Shown piece by piece: positions 1-8,580 of a stretch of 33,662 nucleotides of DNA (the stretch's first letter is position 1; every line of letters starts with the position of its first letter). Source of the stretch: Kineococcus rubinsiae. Its GTDB lineage: Bacteria > Actinomycetota > Actinomycetes > Actinomycetales > Kineococcaceae. The position numbers and the translations under genes were made by a program. Below the pieces are notes generated by a model. It searched no databases. It saw only the letters and a list, made by a program, of their open reading frames with translations, and was not told the origin of the DNA. The stretch spans positions 1 through 33,662 of the forward strand of contig NZ_VWPY01000046.1 in NCBI RefSeq assembly GCF_011839805.1. Reading direction: 5' to 3'.

Positions 1-1
1 G

Positions 2-787
2 GGCCTGCTGCGCGGCGCCCTGTCGGGGGGCGAGGCGGCGCCGCCCACGGCCGGGCCGCCGTCGCCCGGCACGGACCCGCGCGCCTGCGGCGGCCCCGCC
101 GGGAAGCTGCGCTTCGACACGGAGCTGACGGGCGCCGACGGCGGCCGCGTGCCGTACAGCGTCAGCCTGCCGGCGGACTACTGGACCGCCTGCCGCGAGT
201 ACCCCGTGCTGTTCGCGCTGCACGGGCGCGACCAGAGCAACGCCACGTTCCTGCCCGAGGCCGAGCTGCTGCGCGGCGCCGTCGACGCGGGGGTGCTCTC
301 CGACGTCGTCCTCGTCACCCCGGACAGCAACCGCGACGGGCGCTGGGAGGGCCGCTACGACACGGCCTTCATCGACGAGCTGGTCCCCCACGTCGAGGCG
401 ACCTACCGCGTGCAGCCGGGCGCCGCGCACCGGCTGCTGGTCGGCTGGTCCATGGGCGGTCACGGCGCCTTCCGGTTCGGGCTCGAGCACCCGGAGGAGT
501 TCGCCGCCGTCTGGGCCGTCGACGGCGCCATGAGCCGCGAACCCCGCGAGTACCTGGAGTTCCTCGACCGGGTCCGCACCGGGGAACCCGCCGTCCGGAC
601 CGTCGGCGGGAACCTCAACGGCGACCGGGTGGAGCAGGTCGTGGACCTGTTCGCCGACCGCGGGGTCGAGGTCCCCTACGAGCGGCTCCCCCTCGAGCAC
701 GACTTCCCGCTGTTCGTCGACGCCGAGCGCGAGGCCGGCTGGCCGACGATGACGTGGATGGCCGCCCAGCTCCCCCCGGCCACCTGA
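2..787 (+). CDS. Putative esterase, esterase D-like alpha/beta hydrolase (5' end outside window)
   Basis: The frame is open from the first bases of the window to the TGA at 785-787, so the true start lies upstream; the GTG at 149 is internal because clearly folded sequence (KLRFDTELTG) precedes it. The visible 261 residues look like the esterase D / PF00756 group: an oxyanion-region HGRD, the nucleophile elbow GWSMGGHG (serine codon near 448), and LEHDFPLF near the end that could supply the catalytic histidine. The N-terminal stretch is Gly/Pro/Ala-rich with one Cys, which would suit the linker after a secretion signal, but the signal itself is not in view. The substrate cannot be told. The gene converges on the GntR regulator gene with a 16-base gap. 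Confidence 0.75.
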   Translation, partial: GLLRGALSGGEAAPPTAGPPSPGTDPRACGGPAGKLRFDTELTGADGGRVPYSVSLPADYWTACREYPVLFALHGRDQSNATFLPEAELLRGAVDAGVLSDVVLVTPDSNRDGRWEGRYDTAFIDELVPHVEATYRVQPGAAHRLLVGWSMGGHGAFRFGLEHPEEFAAVWAVDGAMSREPREYLEFLDRVRTGEPAVRTVGGNLNGDRVEQVVDLFADRGVEVPYERLPLEHDFPLFVDAEREAGWPTMTWMAAQLPPAT

Positions 788-803
788 CGAGCGCCCCGGG
801 CCT

Positions 804-1439
804 TCAGCGGGCGCCGCGGAAGCTGCGCCGCGACGCCTCGATGTGCTTCTCCATCGCCGCGCTCGCCCGCGCCTCGTCGCCCGACGCGATCGCGGTGACG
901 ATCCGCCGGTGCTCGGTCCAGGCCCGCCGGCCCTGCTGCGGGACGGTCGTGGAGTACGCCCACTGGATCTGCTCGCCGACCCGGCGCAGCAGGACGGCCA
1001 TGCTGCGCGCCTGCGACAGCGACGCGATGCTCGCGTGGAACTCGGTGTTCAGGGCCGCACCCAGTGCCGGGCGGTCCTCCTCCAGGGCGGCGAACCCCGC
1101 GTCGACGATGCGCGTGAGCTCCGCGACGAGCTCGTCGCCCTGCCCGGCGGCGACCCGCCGGGCGCAGCGGGCCGCCGTGATCCCCTCCGCGACGCTGCGC
1201 ACCGCGTACAGGTCCGCCAGGTCGTCGACGGGCACCTGCGCGACGCTCGCCCCCGCGTGCGGGCGCAGTTCGAGGAAACCCTCGGCGGCGAGGGCGCGCA
1301 CGGCCTCCCGGACGGGGACCCGGGACGTCCCGTAGCGCTGCGCCAGCACCGCTTCCGGGATCCGCGACCCCGGCGGCAGGACGCCGTCCAGCACGTCCTG
1401 CCGCAGGGCCGCGGTCACGCGGTCGGCCGCGGACACCAC
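804..1439 (-). CDS. GntR-family transcriptional regulator, FCD (FadR) subfamily
   Basis: A 211-residue protein with an N-terminal winged helix (about residues 5-70, recognition region SRVPVREAVRALAAEG) and an all-helical C-terminal FCD effector domain. The FCD part carries the spaced histidines typical of metal-binding members (NTEFH, TEHRRI, EKHIEAS). Such regulators usually repress uptake or catabolic genes and release DNA when a small acid ligand binds. It is the last gene of the six-gene transporter/hydrolase operon: the ATPase stop codon is followed by one base and then this GTG start (a second GTG follows directly). The palindrome at 8487-8496, upstream of the operon's first gene, fits the operator pattern of this subfamily, so feedback control of its own operon is the likely role. 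The ligand is inferred, not shown. Confidence 0.88.
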   Translation of the reverse strand: MVSAADRVTAALRQDVLDGVLPPGSRIPEAVLAQRYGTSRVPVREAVRALAAEGFLELRPHAGASVAQVPVDDLADLYAVRSVAEGITAARCARRVAAGQGDELVAELTRIVDAGFAALEEDRPALGAALNTEFHASIASLSQARSMAVLLRRVGEQIQWAYSTTVPQQGRRAWTEHRRIVTAIASGDEARASAAMEKHIEASRRSFRGAR

Positions 1440-1440
1440 G

Positions 1441-3099
1441 TCAGGCGGCCGCCCGGCCGGGGATGGCCGAGAGCAGGTCGACCGTGTACTCGTGCTGCGG
1501 CCGCTCGAACACGTCGTCCACGGAACCCTGCTCGACGACCTGCCCCCGCCGCATGACGAGGACGTCGTGCGCCAGGTGCCGCACCACCGCGAGGTCGTGG
1601 GTGATGAACAGGTACGTCAGGCCCAGGTCGTCCTGCAGGCGTTCCAGCAGCTGCAGCACCTGCTGCTGCACGAGGACGTCGAGCGCCGAGACGGCCTCGT
1701 CGCAGACCACGAGCTTCGGGTCCAGCGCGAGCGCGCGGGCGATCGCGACGCGCTGGCGCTGCCCGCCGGAGAGCTCCGCGGGGCGGCGCTGGGCGAGCGT
1801 GCGGGACAGCGCGACGTGGTCGAGGAGTTCCGCGACGCGGGCGCGGCGGCTGCGCGGGTCCCCCACCGCGAAGATCCGCAGGGGTTCGTCGACCAGCTTC
1901 TCCACCGTCATGGTCGGGTCGAGCGAGCCGTACGGGTCCTGGAACACCGGCTGCATGTCCCGGCGCACGGCGCGCCGGCGGGTGCGCCCAGCGCTGCGCA
2001 GGCTCTCGCCGCGCACCAGGACCGACCCCGAGGTCGCCTCCTCCAGGCCCAGGACGAGGCGGGCCGTGGTCGTCTTGCCGGACCCCGACTCCCCGACGAC
2101 GGCCGTGGTCGTGCCCGCCGCGACGGAGAAGGAGACGCCGTCGACGGCCTTGAGGGGTTCCTTCTGGCCGCGCACCCGGAACTCCTTCACCAGGTCGCGG
2201 ACCTCCAGCACCGGCGGTTCCCCGCGCCGGCCGGCCGCGACCGCCACGACGGCGGGACGCGCCCGGGGCGCCGTCCGCGCCGCGACCGAGGGGGCCGCGG
2301 CCACGAGCGCCTGCGTGTAGGTGTGCTCGGGCGTCGCGAGGATCCGCCGCGCGGGGCCGCGCTCGACGACGCGCCCCTCGGACATGACGACCACGTCGTC
2401 GCAGCGGTCGCTCGCCAGGCCCAGGTCGTGGGTGATGAGCAGCAGCGACGTCCCGCGGGCCTGCGTGAGGCGCTGCAGGTGGTCGAGGATCTGCCGCTGC
2501 ACCGTGACGTCGAGCGCCGAGGTCGGCTCGTCGGCGATCAGCAGCTCCGGTTCCGCCGCGAGCGCCATCGCGATGAGCACGCGCTGGCGCATGCCGCCGG
2601 AGAACTCGTGCGGGTACTGCTTCGCGCGGCGGCCGGCGTCGGGGATGCCCGCCTCCTCCAGCAGCTCCACGGCCCGCTCGCGCGCGGCCGCGCCTTTGGC
2701 GAGGCCGTGCACGACGAGCGTCTCGGCGACCTGGCGGCCGATGCGCGCCGACGGGTTGAGGTTCGACATCGGGTCCTGCGGGACGAGCCCGATCTGGCGC
2801 CCGCGCAGCCGGCGCAACCGGGCCTCGTCACCGCCGCGCAGCGCGTGCGTGATGTCCTCGCCCGCCACGGAGATCCGCCCGCCGGTGATGCGGCCGTTGC
2901 CGGCGAGCAGCCCGATCGCCGCCGCGGCCGTCGTCGACTTGCCCGAGCCCGACGCGCCCACGACGGCGACGGTCTGCCCGCGGCCGACGCTGAGGTCGAC
3001 CCCGTGCAGCACCTGCTGCTGCCCCGCCGACGTCGTGTACCCGACGTCGAGGCCCTCGATGCGCAGGAACTCCTCCTGCGACTGGTCCTGGCTCGTCAC
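1441..3099 (-). CDS. ABC transporter ATPase, two fused nucleotide-binding domains (oligopeptide/glutathione type)
   Basis: 552 residues with two complete ATPase halves. First half: Walker A GASGSGKST (48-56), signature FSGGMRQR (about 166-173), Walker B LLIADE (186-191), switch histidine in ITHD. Second half: Walker A GESGSGKTT (336-344), signature LSGGQRQR (443-450), Walker B LVVCDE (463-468), ITHD. An Ala/Arg/Pro linker (about 270-295) joins them. This is the DppD-DppF or GsiA-type fusion powering peptide, nickel or glutathione importers. Start choice: GTG at 3099 has a GGGGAGGTGA ribosome site at good spacing; the GTG at 3111 would overlap the upstream stop as GTGA but has no room for a ribosome site. 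An in-frame extension further upstream is only the shadow of the hydrolase gene. It serves the two permeases encoded upstream in the operon. Confidence 0.93.
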   Translation of the reverse strand: MTSQDQSQEEFLRIEGLDVGYTTSAGQQQVLHGVDLSVGRGQTVAVVGASGSGKSTTAAAAIGLLAGNGRITGGRISVAGEDITHALRGGDEARLRRLRGRQIGLVPQDPMSNLNPSARIGRQVAETLVVHGLAKGAAARERAVELLEEAGIPDAGRRAKQYPHEFSGGMRQRVLIAMALAAEPELLIADEPTSALDVTVQRQILDHLQRLTQARGTSLLLITHDLGLASDRCDDVVVMSEGRVVERGPARRILATPEHTYTQALVAAAPSVAARTAPRARPAVVAVAAGRRGEPPVLEVRDLVKEFRVRGQKEPLKAVDGVSFSVAAGTTTAVVGESGSGKTTTARLVLGLEEATSGSVLVRGESLRSAGRTRRRAVRRDMQPVFQDPYGSLDPTMTVEKLVDEPLRIFAVGDPRSRRARVAELLDHVALSRTLAQRRPAELSGGQRQRVAIARALALDPKLVVCDEAVSALDVLVQQQVLQLLERLQDDLGLTYLFITHDLAVVRHLAHDVLVMRRGQVVEQGSVDDVFERPQHEYTVDLLSAIPGRAAA

Positions 3100-3107
3100 C
3101 GGTCCCG

Positions 3108-4967
3108 TCACCTCCCCGCCGCGTAGCCCTGGTTGCCGCGGGGGTTCGCCGCCGCGGTCATGACGCCCGTCTCCGGGTCCCGGCCGACGGAGCTCAGCCG
3201 TCCCAGCATCCAGTCCCCGGCGCGGGTCACGACGTGCCCGCGCGCCTCGAGGTCCGCGATGACGTCCTCGCCGAGGCGGTCCTCGACCACGGCCCCGCCG
3301 GGTTCCCACGTGCGCGGCCAGAAGGAGCCCGGCAGCGACGTGGTGTGCAGGCTGGGGGCGTCGATGGCCTGCTGCGGCTCGTAGCCGCCGACGAGGGTGC
3401 GCAGCAGGTAGACGAGCTGCCACTGGTCCTGCTGGTCACCACCCGGGGTGCCGAGCGCGGCGACGGGTTCGCCGTCGCGCAGCAGCAGGGTGGGCGTGAG
3501 CGTGGTCCGCGGGCGCTGCCCGGGGGTCAGCGCGGAGGGCGAGCTCTCGTCGAGCCACGTCATCTGCAGGCGCGAGCCGAGGCAGAACCCGAGCTCCGGG
3601 ATCGTCGGGGAGGACTGCAGCCAGCCGCCCGACGGGGTGGCGCTGACCATGTTGCCGAACCGGTCGACGACGTCGACGTGGCACGTGTCGCCGCGGGTCT
3701 CGCCCGTGGACGCGACGGCCGGCTCGCCCGGGACGGGTTCCGGCTCGTCGCCCAGCGACGGGTCGGGGGCGGAACCCGGCTCGGCCATCGTGGGTTCCCC
3801 GGCCCCGGCGCCCGTGCCGCCGTCGGTGCGCAGCGGCGGGACGAACGGGGTCGCGCCCGCCACCGAGCCCGGGCGGAACTCGTGCGAGGCGCGGTCGGTG
3901 ATCAGCGCGCGGCGCTGCGCCGCGTACCCGGGCGAGAGCAGCTGCGCCAGCACCGCGGGGTCGGCGTGCGAGCCGTAGTAGGCGTCGCGGTCGGCCATCG
4001 CGAGCTTGAGCGCCTCGAGGATCCGGTGCGCCCCGGCGCCGGTGGCCGGGTCGAGCTCGTCGTCGGCGAAGCCCTCGAGGATCGCCAGCGCCTGCAGCAG
4101 GACGGGGCCCTGGCCCCAGGGGCCCGTCTTCGCGACGGTCGTCCCGCGGAACGTGCCCGTGGTGGCGGGTTCGGTGGTCGCGGAGAACGCCGCGAAGTCG
4201 GCCACCTCGATGACGGCGGCGTGGTCGGTGCCCGAGGAGTGCCGGTGCGGGGTGCGCAGGAACTCCACGGCCTCGCGGGCCACGAACCCCTCGCGCCACT
4301 CGCGCCGGAAGGCCTCGATGCGCTCCTCCCGGGTGCCCGCGCCCTCCCCGGCCGCGACGAGGCGCTCCAGCGTGCGCGCCCAGGCGGGGTTGGTGATGAC
4401 GTCGCCGTCGGCGGGGATGCGGCCCTCCGGCATCCACAGCGCCGCCGAGGTCGGCCAGTGCTGCTGGAACAGGGTGGCGACCGCGGCGATCGTGCGGCCG
4501 ACGCGGCCGACGACGGGGTGACCGTCGCGGGCGTAGCCGATCGCGGGGGCCACGACGTCGGCGACCTCCCACGTGCCGTGCTCGAGCAGCAGGAGCAGCC
4601 ACGCGTCGACGGAACCCGGCACCGCGGCGGCGAGACCGCCGGCGCCCGGCACGAGGTCGAGGCCCTCGGCGCGGTAGTGCGCGATGCTCGCGGCGGCCGG
4701 CGCCGGGCCCTGCCCGACGAGGACCGTGGGCTCCTTCTCCGCCGCGGTCGCGAAGACGGCGGTCATGTCGCCGCCCGGGCCGTTCAGGTGGGGTTCGACG
4801 ACGTGCAGCACGAAGCCGGCGGCGACGGCCGCGTCGAACGCGTTGCCGCCGCGCTCCAGCACGGACTGACCGGTCGCGGTGGCCAGCCAGTGGGTGGAGG
4901 CGGTCATCCCGAAGGTGCCGCGCAGCGTCGGGCGGGTGGTGTGGGCGGGCGGTGCGGTGAAGCTCAC
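3108..4967 (-). CDS. Gamma-glutamyltransferase-family Ntn hydrolase, predicted cytoplasmic
   Basis: 619 residues of the GGT superfamily, which mature by self-cleavage before a nucleophilic Thr. Seen: the N-terminal GGNAFDAAVAAGF and GPGGDM motifs, the predicted nucleophile Thr428 in GDTCHVDVVD, then SATPSGGW, the RPRTTLTPTL block and TPGGDQQ. A Pro/Gly/Glu-rich linker (about residues 385-425) lies just before the cleavage point, a plausible processing loop. GTG at 4967 is chosen for its GGAGG six bases upstream; it overlaps the permease stop as GTGA. There is no signal peptide, unlike classic periplasmic GGT, so the substrate is probably cleaved after import by the ABC system of the same operon. 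Family members vary in substrate (glutathione, gamma-glutamyl amines, acylase substrates, oxamate), so the exact amide is open. Confidence 0.88.
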   Translation of the reverse strand: MSFTAPPAHTTRPTLRGTFGMTASTHWLATATGQSVLERGGNAFDAAVAAGFVLHVVEPHLNGPGGDMTAVFATAAEKEPTVLVGQGPAPAAASIAHYRAEGLDLVPGAGGLAAAVPGSVDAWLLLLLEHGTWEVADVVAPAIGYARDGHPVVGRVGRTIAAVATLFQQHWPTSAALWMPEGRIPADGDVITNPAWARTLERLVAAGEGAGTREERIEAFRREWREGFVAREAVEFLRTPHRHSSGTDHAAVIEVADFAAFSATTEPATTGTFRGTTVAKTGPWGQGPVLLQALAILEGFADDELDPATGAGAHRILEALKLAMADRDAYYGSHADPAVLAQLLSPGYAAQRRALITDRASHEFRPGSVAGATPFVPPLRTDGGTGAGAGEPTMAEPGSAPDPSLGDEPEPVPGEPAVASTGETRGDTCHVDVVDRFGNMVSATPSGGWLQSSPTIPELGFCLGSRLQMTWLDESSPSALTPGQRPRTTLTPTLLLRDGEPVAALGTPGGDQQDQWQLVYLLRTLVGGYEPQQAIDAPSLHTTSLPGSFWPRTWEPGGAVVEDRLGEDVIADLEARGHVVTRAGDWMLGRLSSVGRDPETGVMTAAANPRGNQGYAAGR

Positions 4968-5869
4968 CGGGATCCTCCGGGGTCGATGGCGTCGCGCAGG
5001 GCGTCGCCGAAGAGGTTGAAGGCCAAGCAGATCACGGCGATCGCGAGGCCGGGGAACAGCGCGGCGTACGGCGCGCGGAAGATGTACTGCTGCGCGTCGG
5101 ACAGCATGATGCCGAGGCTCGGCGTGGGCGGCTGGATGCCGAGGCCGAGGAACGAGAGCAGCGCCTCGCCGATGACGACCGCGGGCATGATCACCGTGGC
5201 CTGCACGATGATCGACGGCACGGCGTTCGGCAGGACGTGGGTGGCGAGGATCCGGGCGCCGGACGCGTCCATGGTCCGGGCCGCGAGCACGAACTCGGCG
5301 CCCTCCAGCCGCAGCGTCTCGGCGCGCACGACGCGGATCATCTGCGGCACGTGCGCGAGGCCCAGGGCGATCGCGGCGTTGGACAGGCTCGCCCCGCGGA
5401 TCGCGGCCAGCCCGACGGCCAGCACGAGGAACGGGAACGCCAGGACCAGGTCGGTCAGGCGGGAGACGATCCCGTCCAGCCAGCGCCAGTACCCGGCGAG
5501 CAGCCCCAGCGGGGTGCCCACGACGACGCTCAGCAGCACCGCGAGCAGCCCGACCTCCAGCGAGGCGCGGGTGCCGTGCAGGACGCGGGACAGGATGTCG
5601 CGGCCCAGGTCGTCCGTGCCCAGCCAGAACCCCACGGTGCGGGGCTGCTGGAACGGCGTCTCGAAGTGCACCTGCGTCGGCGGGTAGGGCGAGATCCACG
5701 GCGCGAGCAGCGCGGCCGCGACGACGAGCAGCAGCAGCGAGCCGCCGATCACGCCGAGCCGGTCGTGCAGCAGCGACCGGAGGACCCGCCCGCGGCTGGA
5801 ACCGAGGTCGGTGGGCAGCGGGTCGACCGCCGGGGTCGCGGTCGCGGGGGTGCTGACGGGGTGGCTCAC
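4964..5869 (-). CDS. ABC transporter permease, DppC/GsiD type
   Basis: 301 residues. After a cytoplasmic N-terminus of about 35 residues comes a first membrane segment (GVIGGSLLLLVVAAALLAPW), then the family's characteristic GTDDLGRDILSRVLHGTRASL stretch (split here as GTDDLGRDIL and SRVLHGTRAS), five further hydrophobic segments, and the coupling-helix region with EFVLAARTMDASGARIL that contacts the ATPase. This is the usual C-type permease of peptide, nickel and glutathione importers. GTG at 5869 has GGGGGAGG six bases upstream and overlaps the stop of the B-type permease gene as GTGA. Its own stop overlaps the hydrolase start, so translation of the operon is coupled. Confidence 0.93.
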   Translation of the reverse strand: MSHPVSTPATATPAVDPLPTDLGSSRGRVLRSLLHDRLGVIGGSLLLLVVAAALLAPWISPYPPTQVHFETPFQQPRTVGFWLGTDDLGRDILSRVLHGTRASLEVGLLAVLLSVVVGTPLGLLAGYWRWLDGIVSRLTDLVLAFPFLVLAVGLAAIRGASLSNAAIALGLAHVPQMIRVVRAETLRLEGAEFVLAARTMDASGARILATHVLPNAVPSIIVQATVIMPAVVIGEALLSFLGLGIQPPTPSLGIMLSDAQQYIFRAPYAALFPGLAIAVICLAFNLFGDALRDAIDPGGSR

Positions 5870-6822
5870 CGGGCACCTCCCCCGACGCGGATGCGCGGGT
5901 CGAGCACCGAGTACACGACGTCGACGGCGAGGTTGATGACGATGTAGGCCAGCGTCACGACGAGGACCACTCCTTCGATGACGGGGTAGTCGCGGCTGAA
6001 CACGGAGTCGAGCGTCAGCTTGCCGAACCCGGGCAGGCCGAAGATCCGCTCGGTGACGACGGCCCCGGAGATCAGGCCGCCGAGCTGGAGGCCGACGAGG
6101 GTGACGACCACGACGAGGGAGTTGCGCAGTGCGAACCGCAGGACGACCGCGGAGCGGGAGGCGCCCTTGGCCCGGGCCGTGCGGACGTAGTCGCTGGAGA
6201 GGTTCTGCAGCATCGACGCCCGCGTCTGGCGCATGATGACCGCGGCCAGCCCGGTCCCGAGGATCACCGCCGGCAGGGTCAGGTGGTACAGCGCCCGCAG
6301 GGGGTTCTCGCTCGGCGCGACGTAGCCCGAGGCGGGGAACCAGCCGAGGCCGACGGCCAGGTAGAGGATCGCGAGCAGACCGAGCCAGAAGCTCGGCACC
6401 GACAGGGCGAGCAGCGAGAACCCGTTCGCGACGAGCTCGGGCCAGCGCCCGCGGCGCACGGCCGCGACGACGCCCGTGCCGACCCCGACGACGATCGCCA
6501 CGAGGATCGCGTAGAGGGACAGCCAGGCCGTGACGGGCAGCGTGCCCGCGATGAGCTCGGTGACCGGGGTCCCCGTGCGCACCGAGGTGCCGAGGTCGCC
6601 GTGCAGGAGGTCCCCCGCGAAGCGCCCGTACTGCACCCACAGGGGCTGGTCGAGGCCGAGCTGGGCGCGGACGGCCGCCACCGTCTCGGGCGTGGCCTCC
6701 TCCCCCGCCAGGGCCAGGGCCGGGTCGCCGGGCAGGGCCCGGACGCCCGCGAAGACGACCATCGACGCCAGGACGAGCGTCACGGCGCTCTGCCACAGGC
6801 GGGTCAGCAGGAAGCGGCTCAC
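5866..6822 (-). CDS. ABC transporter permease, DppB/GsiC type
   Basis: 318 residues starting VSRFLLTRLWQSAVTLVLAS, the typical first membrane helix of B-type permeases, followed by the family's ALPGDPA motif, a periplasmic region (LGLDQPLWVQYGRF, GDLGTSV), and five more membrane segments. The cytoplasmic coupling loop is visible as SDYVRTARAKGASRSAVV. The C-terminus has the usual VDVVYSVLDPRIR ending. The GTG start overlaps the stop of the solute-binding protein gene as GTGA; no strong ribosome site precedes it, so re-initiation after the upstream gene is likely. It forms the channel with the C-type permease encoded next. Confidence 0.93.
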   Translation of the reverse strand: MSRFLLTRLWQSAVTLVLASMVVFAGVRALPGDPALALAGEEATPETVAAVRAQLGLDQPLWVQYGRFAGDLLHGDLGTSVRTGTPVTELIAGTLPVTAWLSLYAILVAIVVGVGTGVVAAVRRGRWPELVANGFSLLALSVPSFWLGLLAILYLAVGLGWFPASGYVAPSENPLRALYHLTLPAVILGTGLAAVIMRQTRASMLQNLSSDYVRTARAKGASRSAVVLRFALRNSLVVVVTLVGLQLGGLISGAVVTERIFGLPGFGKLTLDSVFSRDYPVIEGVVLVVTLAYIVINLAVDVVYSVLDPRIRVGGGAR

Positions 6823-8447
6823 AGGAACGCCGCCCGGCTCAGGCGGACGACACCGTCGTCGTAGGTCTCGACCCCGGCGACGACGTCGGTGTACCCCGTG
6901 ATGCTGCGCACCCGGTAGAGGTACTGGATCGGGTTCTCGCGCTGCACGATCTCGGTCACCTTCCCGTAGAGCTCGGCCCGCGTCGCCACGTCGTTCGACT
7001 GCGCGGCCTGCTTGAGCAGCGTGTCGACCTCGGGGTTGGAGTACCCCGAGTAGTTGTTCGCGGCGCCGGTGGACAGGAACGACGACGCGTTGCCGTGCGG
7101 GTCCACGCGGCCGGACCAGCCGAGCTGCAGCACCTCGAAGTCGCCGCGCTTCTGCACGTCCAGCAGCGTCGAGTACTCGACGGGCTGGATCACGACGTCG
7201 AACCCGCCGTCGACGACGCTGGCCTGGATCGCCTGCGCCAGCCGCAGCGAGTCGGCGTTGTTCGACGTCGACAGGGTGATCCGGTACGGCACCGGCACCC
7301 CCGCCTCGGCCAGCAGCTGCTTCGCCCGCGCCGGGTCGTGCGGCGGGCAGGCCTCGGAGGCCGGCGAGGAGTAGGTCGAGCCGGGGGCGATGAACGAGCA
7401 CGCCGTCTCGTACCAGTTGTTGAACACGGAGTTCACCAGGGCCGTGCGGTCGATCGACAGCGCGAACGCCTCGCGGACGCGGGGGTCCTTCGCGATCGGG
7501 GTGTCGATCGCGCCCGGCGGCTTCCCGGTGCCGTCGACGTTGCCGACGTTGAACGTGATCGCCTGGTAGCCGAAGGACCCGGTCTGCAGCAGGCCGACGC
7601 CCTTCTCCTTCGCGAGGGCGTCGACGTCCTGCGGCGACAGCGAGTCGGCGACCTGGACGTCGCCCGAGCGCAGGTTCGCGGCGCGGATGTTCGCGTCCGT
7701 CATGATCCGGTAGGTGATCGAGTCGAGGTGCACCTGGTCCGCCGCGTAGTACAGCGGGTCCCGCTTCACCGTGATCGACGTCTGCGGCACGCGCTCCTCG
7801 AAGGAGAACGGCCCGACGCACACGGGGTGGTCGCCGAAGTCGTCGCCCTCCTCGGCCAGGGCCTTCGGCGACATGATCATCCCGGCGCGGTCCGCGAGCG
7901 CCGCGGCGAGCGGGGAGAACGGCGTCTTGTAGCGGACCTCGACGTGCTCGGGGTCGGGCGCGGTGACCTCCGCGACGGGGCCGAGCTCGGCCTTGCGCGC
8001 GGAACCCTCCAGCGTCAGGTTGCGCTGCAGCGTGGTGACCACGGCCGCGGCGTCCAGCGGGGTCCCGTCGGCGAACACGGGGCCGCTGCGCACGGGGATC
8101 GTCACGGTCAGGCCGTCGGCGGAGACGGTGGGCAGCGCCGACGCCAGCTGCGGCACGATCGCCCCCTTCGCGTCGATGTCGTAGAGCTTCTCGCAGACCG
8201 CGTTCATGACGTAGCGCGTGTAGAGCGAGCTCGACGTCGTCGGGTCGAGGCGGTCGGGTTCCGCCGACAGGGCCATGACCAGGTCGCCTCCCGCCCGCGG
8301 CGTGCGGTCCCCGATCTCGACGCCGGTGACGTCCGCGCGCGGGGGCGCGGGTTCCACAGGCTGGACGGGGACGCAGGCCGCGACGAGGAGGACGCTGGAG
8401 GCGGCGAGCAGGGTTCTCAGCCGGGCCGGCCGGTGGATCGCGACCAT
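6819..8447 (-). CDS. ABC transporter solute-binding lipoprotein, family 5 (peptide/glutathione type)
   Basis: 542 residues from the ATG at 8447 (a GTG directly before it is the alternative; GAAGGG lies upstream of both). The N-terminus has Arg residues, a short hydrophobic core and the lipobox LLVAAC with Cys25 as the lipid-anchored residue, so the protein sits on the outer face of the membrane. The mature part shows SBP family 5 features: GGDLVMALSAEPDRLDP, NAVCEKLYD, and a long two-lobed fold ending in YRVRSITGYTDV. It would deliver substrate to the two permeases. It is the first gene of the operon and lies downstream of a palindromic operator candidate. Family 5 binds peptides, nickel, heme, glutathione and opines; the ligand is inferred only from the hydrolase gene in the same operon. 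Confidence 0.92.
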   Translation of the reverse strand: MVAIHRPARLRTLLAASSVLLVAACVPVQPVEPAPPRADVTGVEIGDRTPRAGGDLVMALSAEPDRLDPTTSSSLYTRYVMNAVCEKLYDIDAKGAIVPQLASALPTVSADGLTVTIPVRSGPVFADGTPLDAAAVVTTLQRNLTLEGSARKAELGPVAEVTAPDPEHVEVRYKTPFSPLAAALADRAGMIMSPKALAEEGDDFGDHPVCVGPFSFEERVPQTSITVKRDPLYYAADQVHLDSITYRIMTDANIRAANLRSGDVQVADSLSPQDVDALAKEKGVGLLQTGSFGYQAITFNVGNVDGTGKPPGAIDTPIAKDPRVREAFALSIDRTALVNSVFNNWYETACSFIAPGSTYSSPASEACPPHDPARAKQLLAEAGVPVPYRITLSTSNNADSLRLAQAIQASVVDGGFDVVIQPVEYSTLLDVQKRGDFEVLQLGWSGRVDPHGNASSFLSTGAANNYSGYSNPEVDTLLKQAAQSNDVATRAELYGKVTEIVQRENPIQYLYRVRSITGYTDVVAGVETYDDGVVRLSRAAFL

Positions 8448-8486
8448 CACGAAATACCCTTCGGTGGGGACGTCGGGGAGCGTCGT

Positions 8487-8496
8487 TCGTATACGA
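8487..8496. promoter_or_regulatory. Candidate FCD-GntR operator, perfect palindrome TCGTATACGA
   Basis: A perfect 10-base palindrome lies 40 bases upstream of the solute-binding protein start, in the divergent gap before the DUF1275 gene. It contains GTATAC flanked by C and G, which fits the general FadR/FCD operator pattern yGTM(N0-1)KACr. Its AT-rich core stands out in this GC-rich DNA and could overlap a -10 region on either strand. The likely binder is the GntR regulator encoded at the end of the same operon. The link is inferred. Confidence 0.65.
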
Positions 8497-8580
8497 TCAC
8501 CGCACCGTACGCCTCAGATGTTTCGCGCAGGTTGCACACGCCGGACGACTGCGGGGGGAACCTCGCCCGAGGAGGAACCC

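Noticed and set aside
2-148. Start of the first gene at GTG 149
   Set aside because: The frame is open to the window edge and the preceding residues look like part of the folded domain, so the gene is treated as truncated at its 5' end.
3112-3423. In-frame N-terminal extension of the fused ATPase
   Set aside because: It reads as Arg/Ala/Pro low complexity, overlaps the hydrolase gene in another frame, and a good ribosome site marks the start at 3099.
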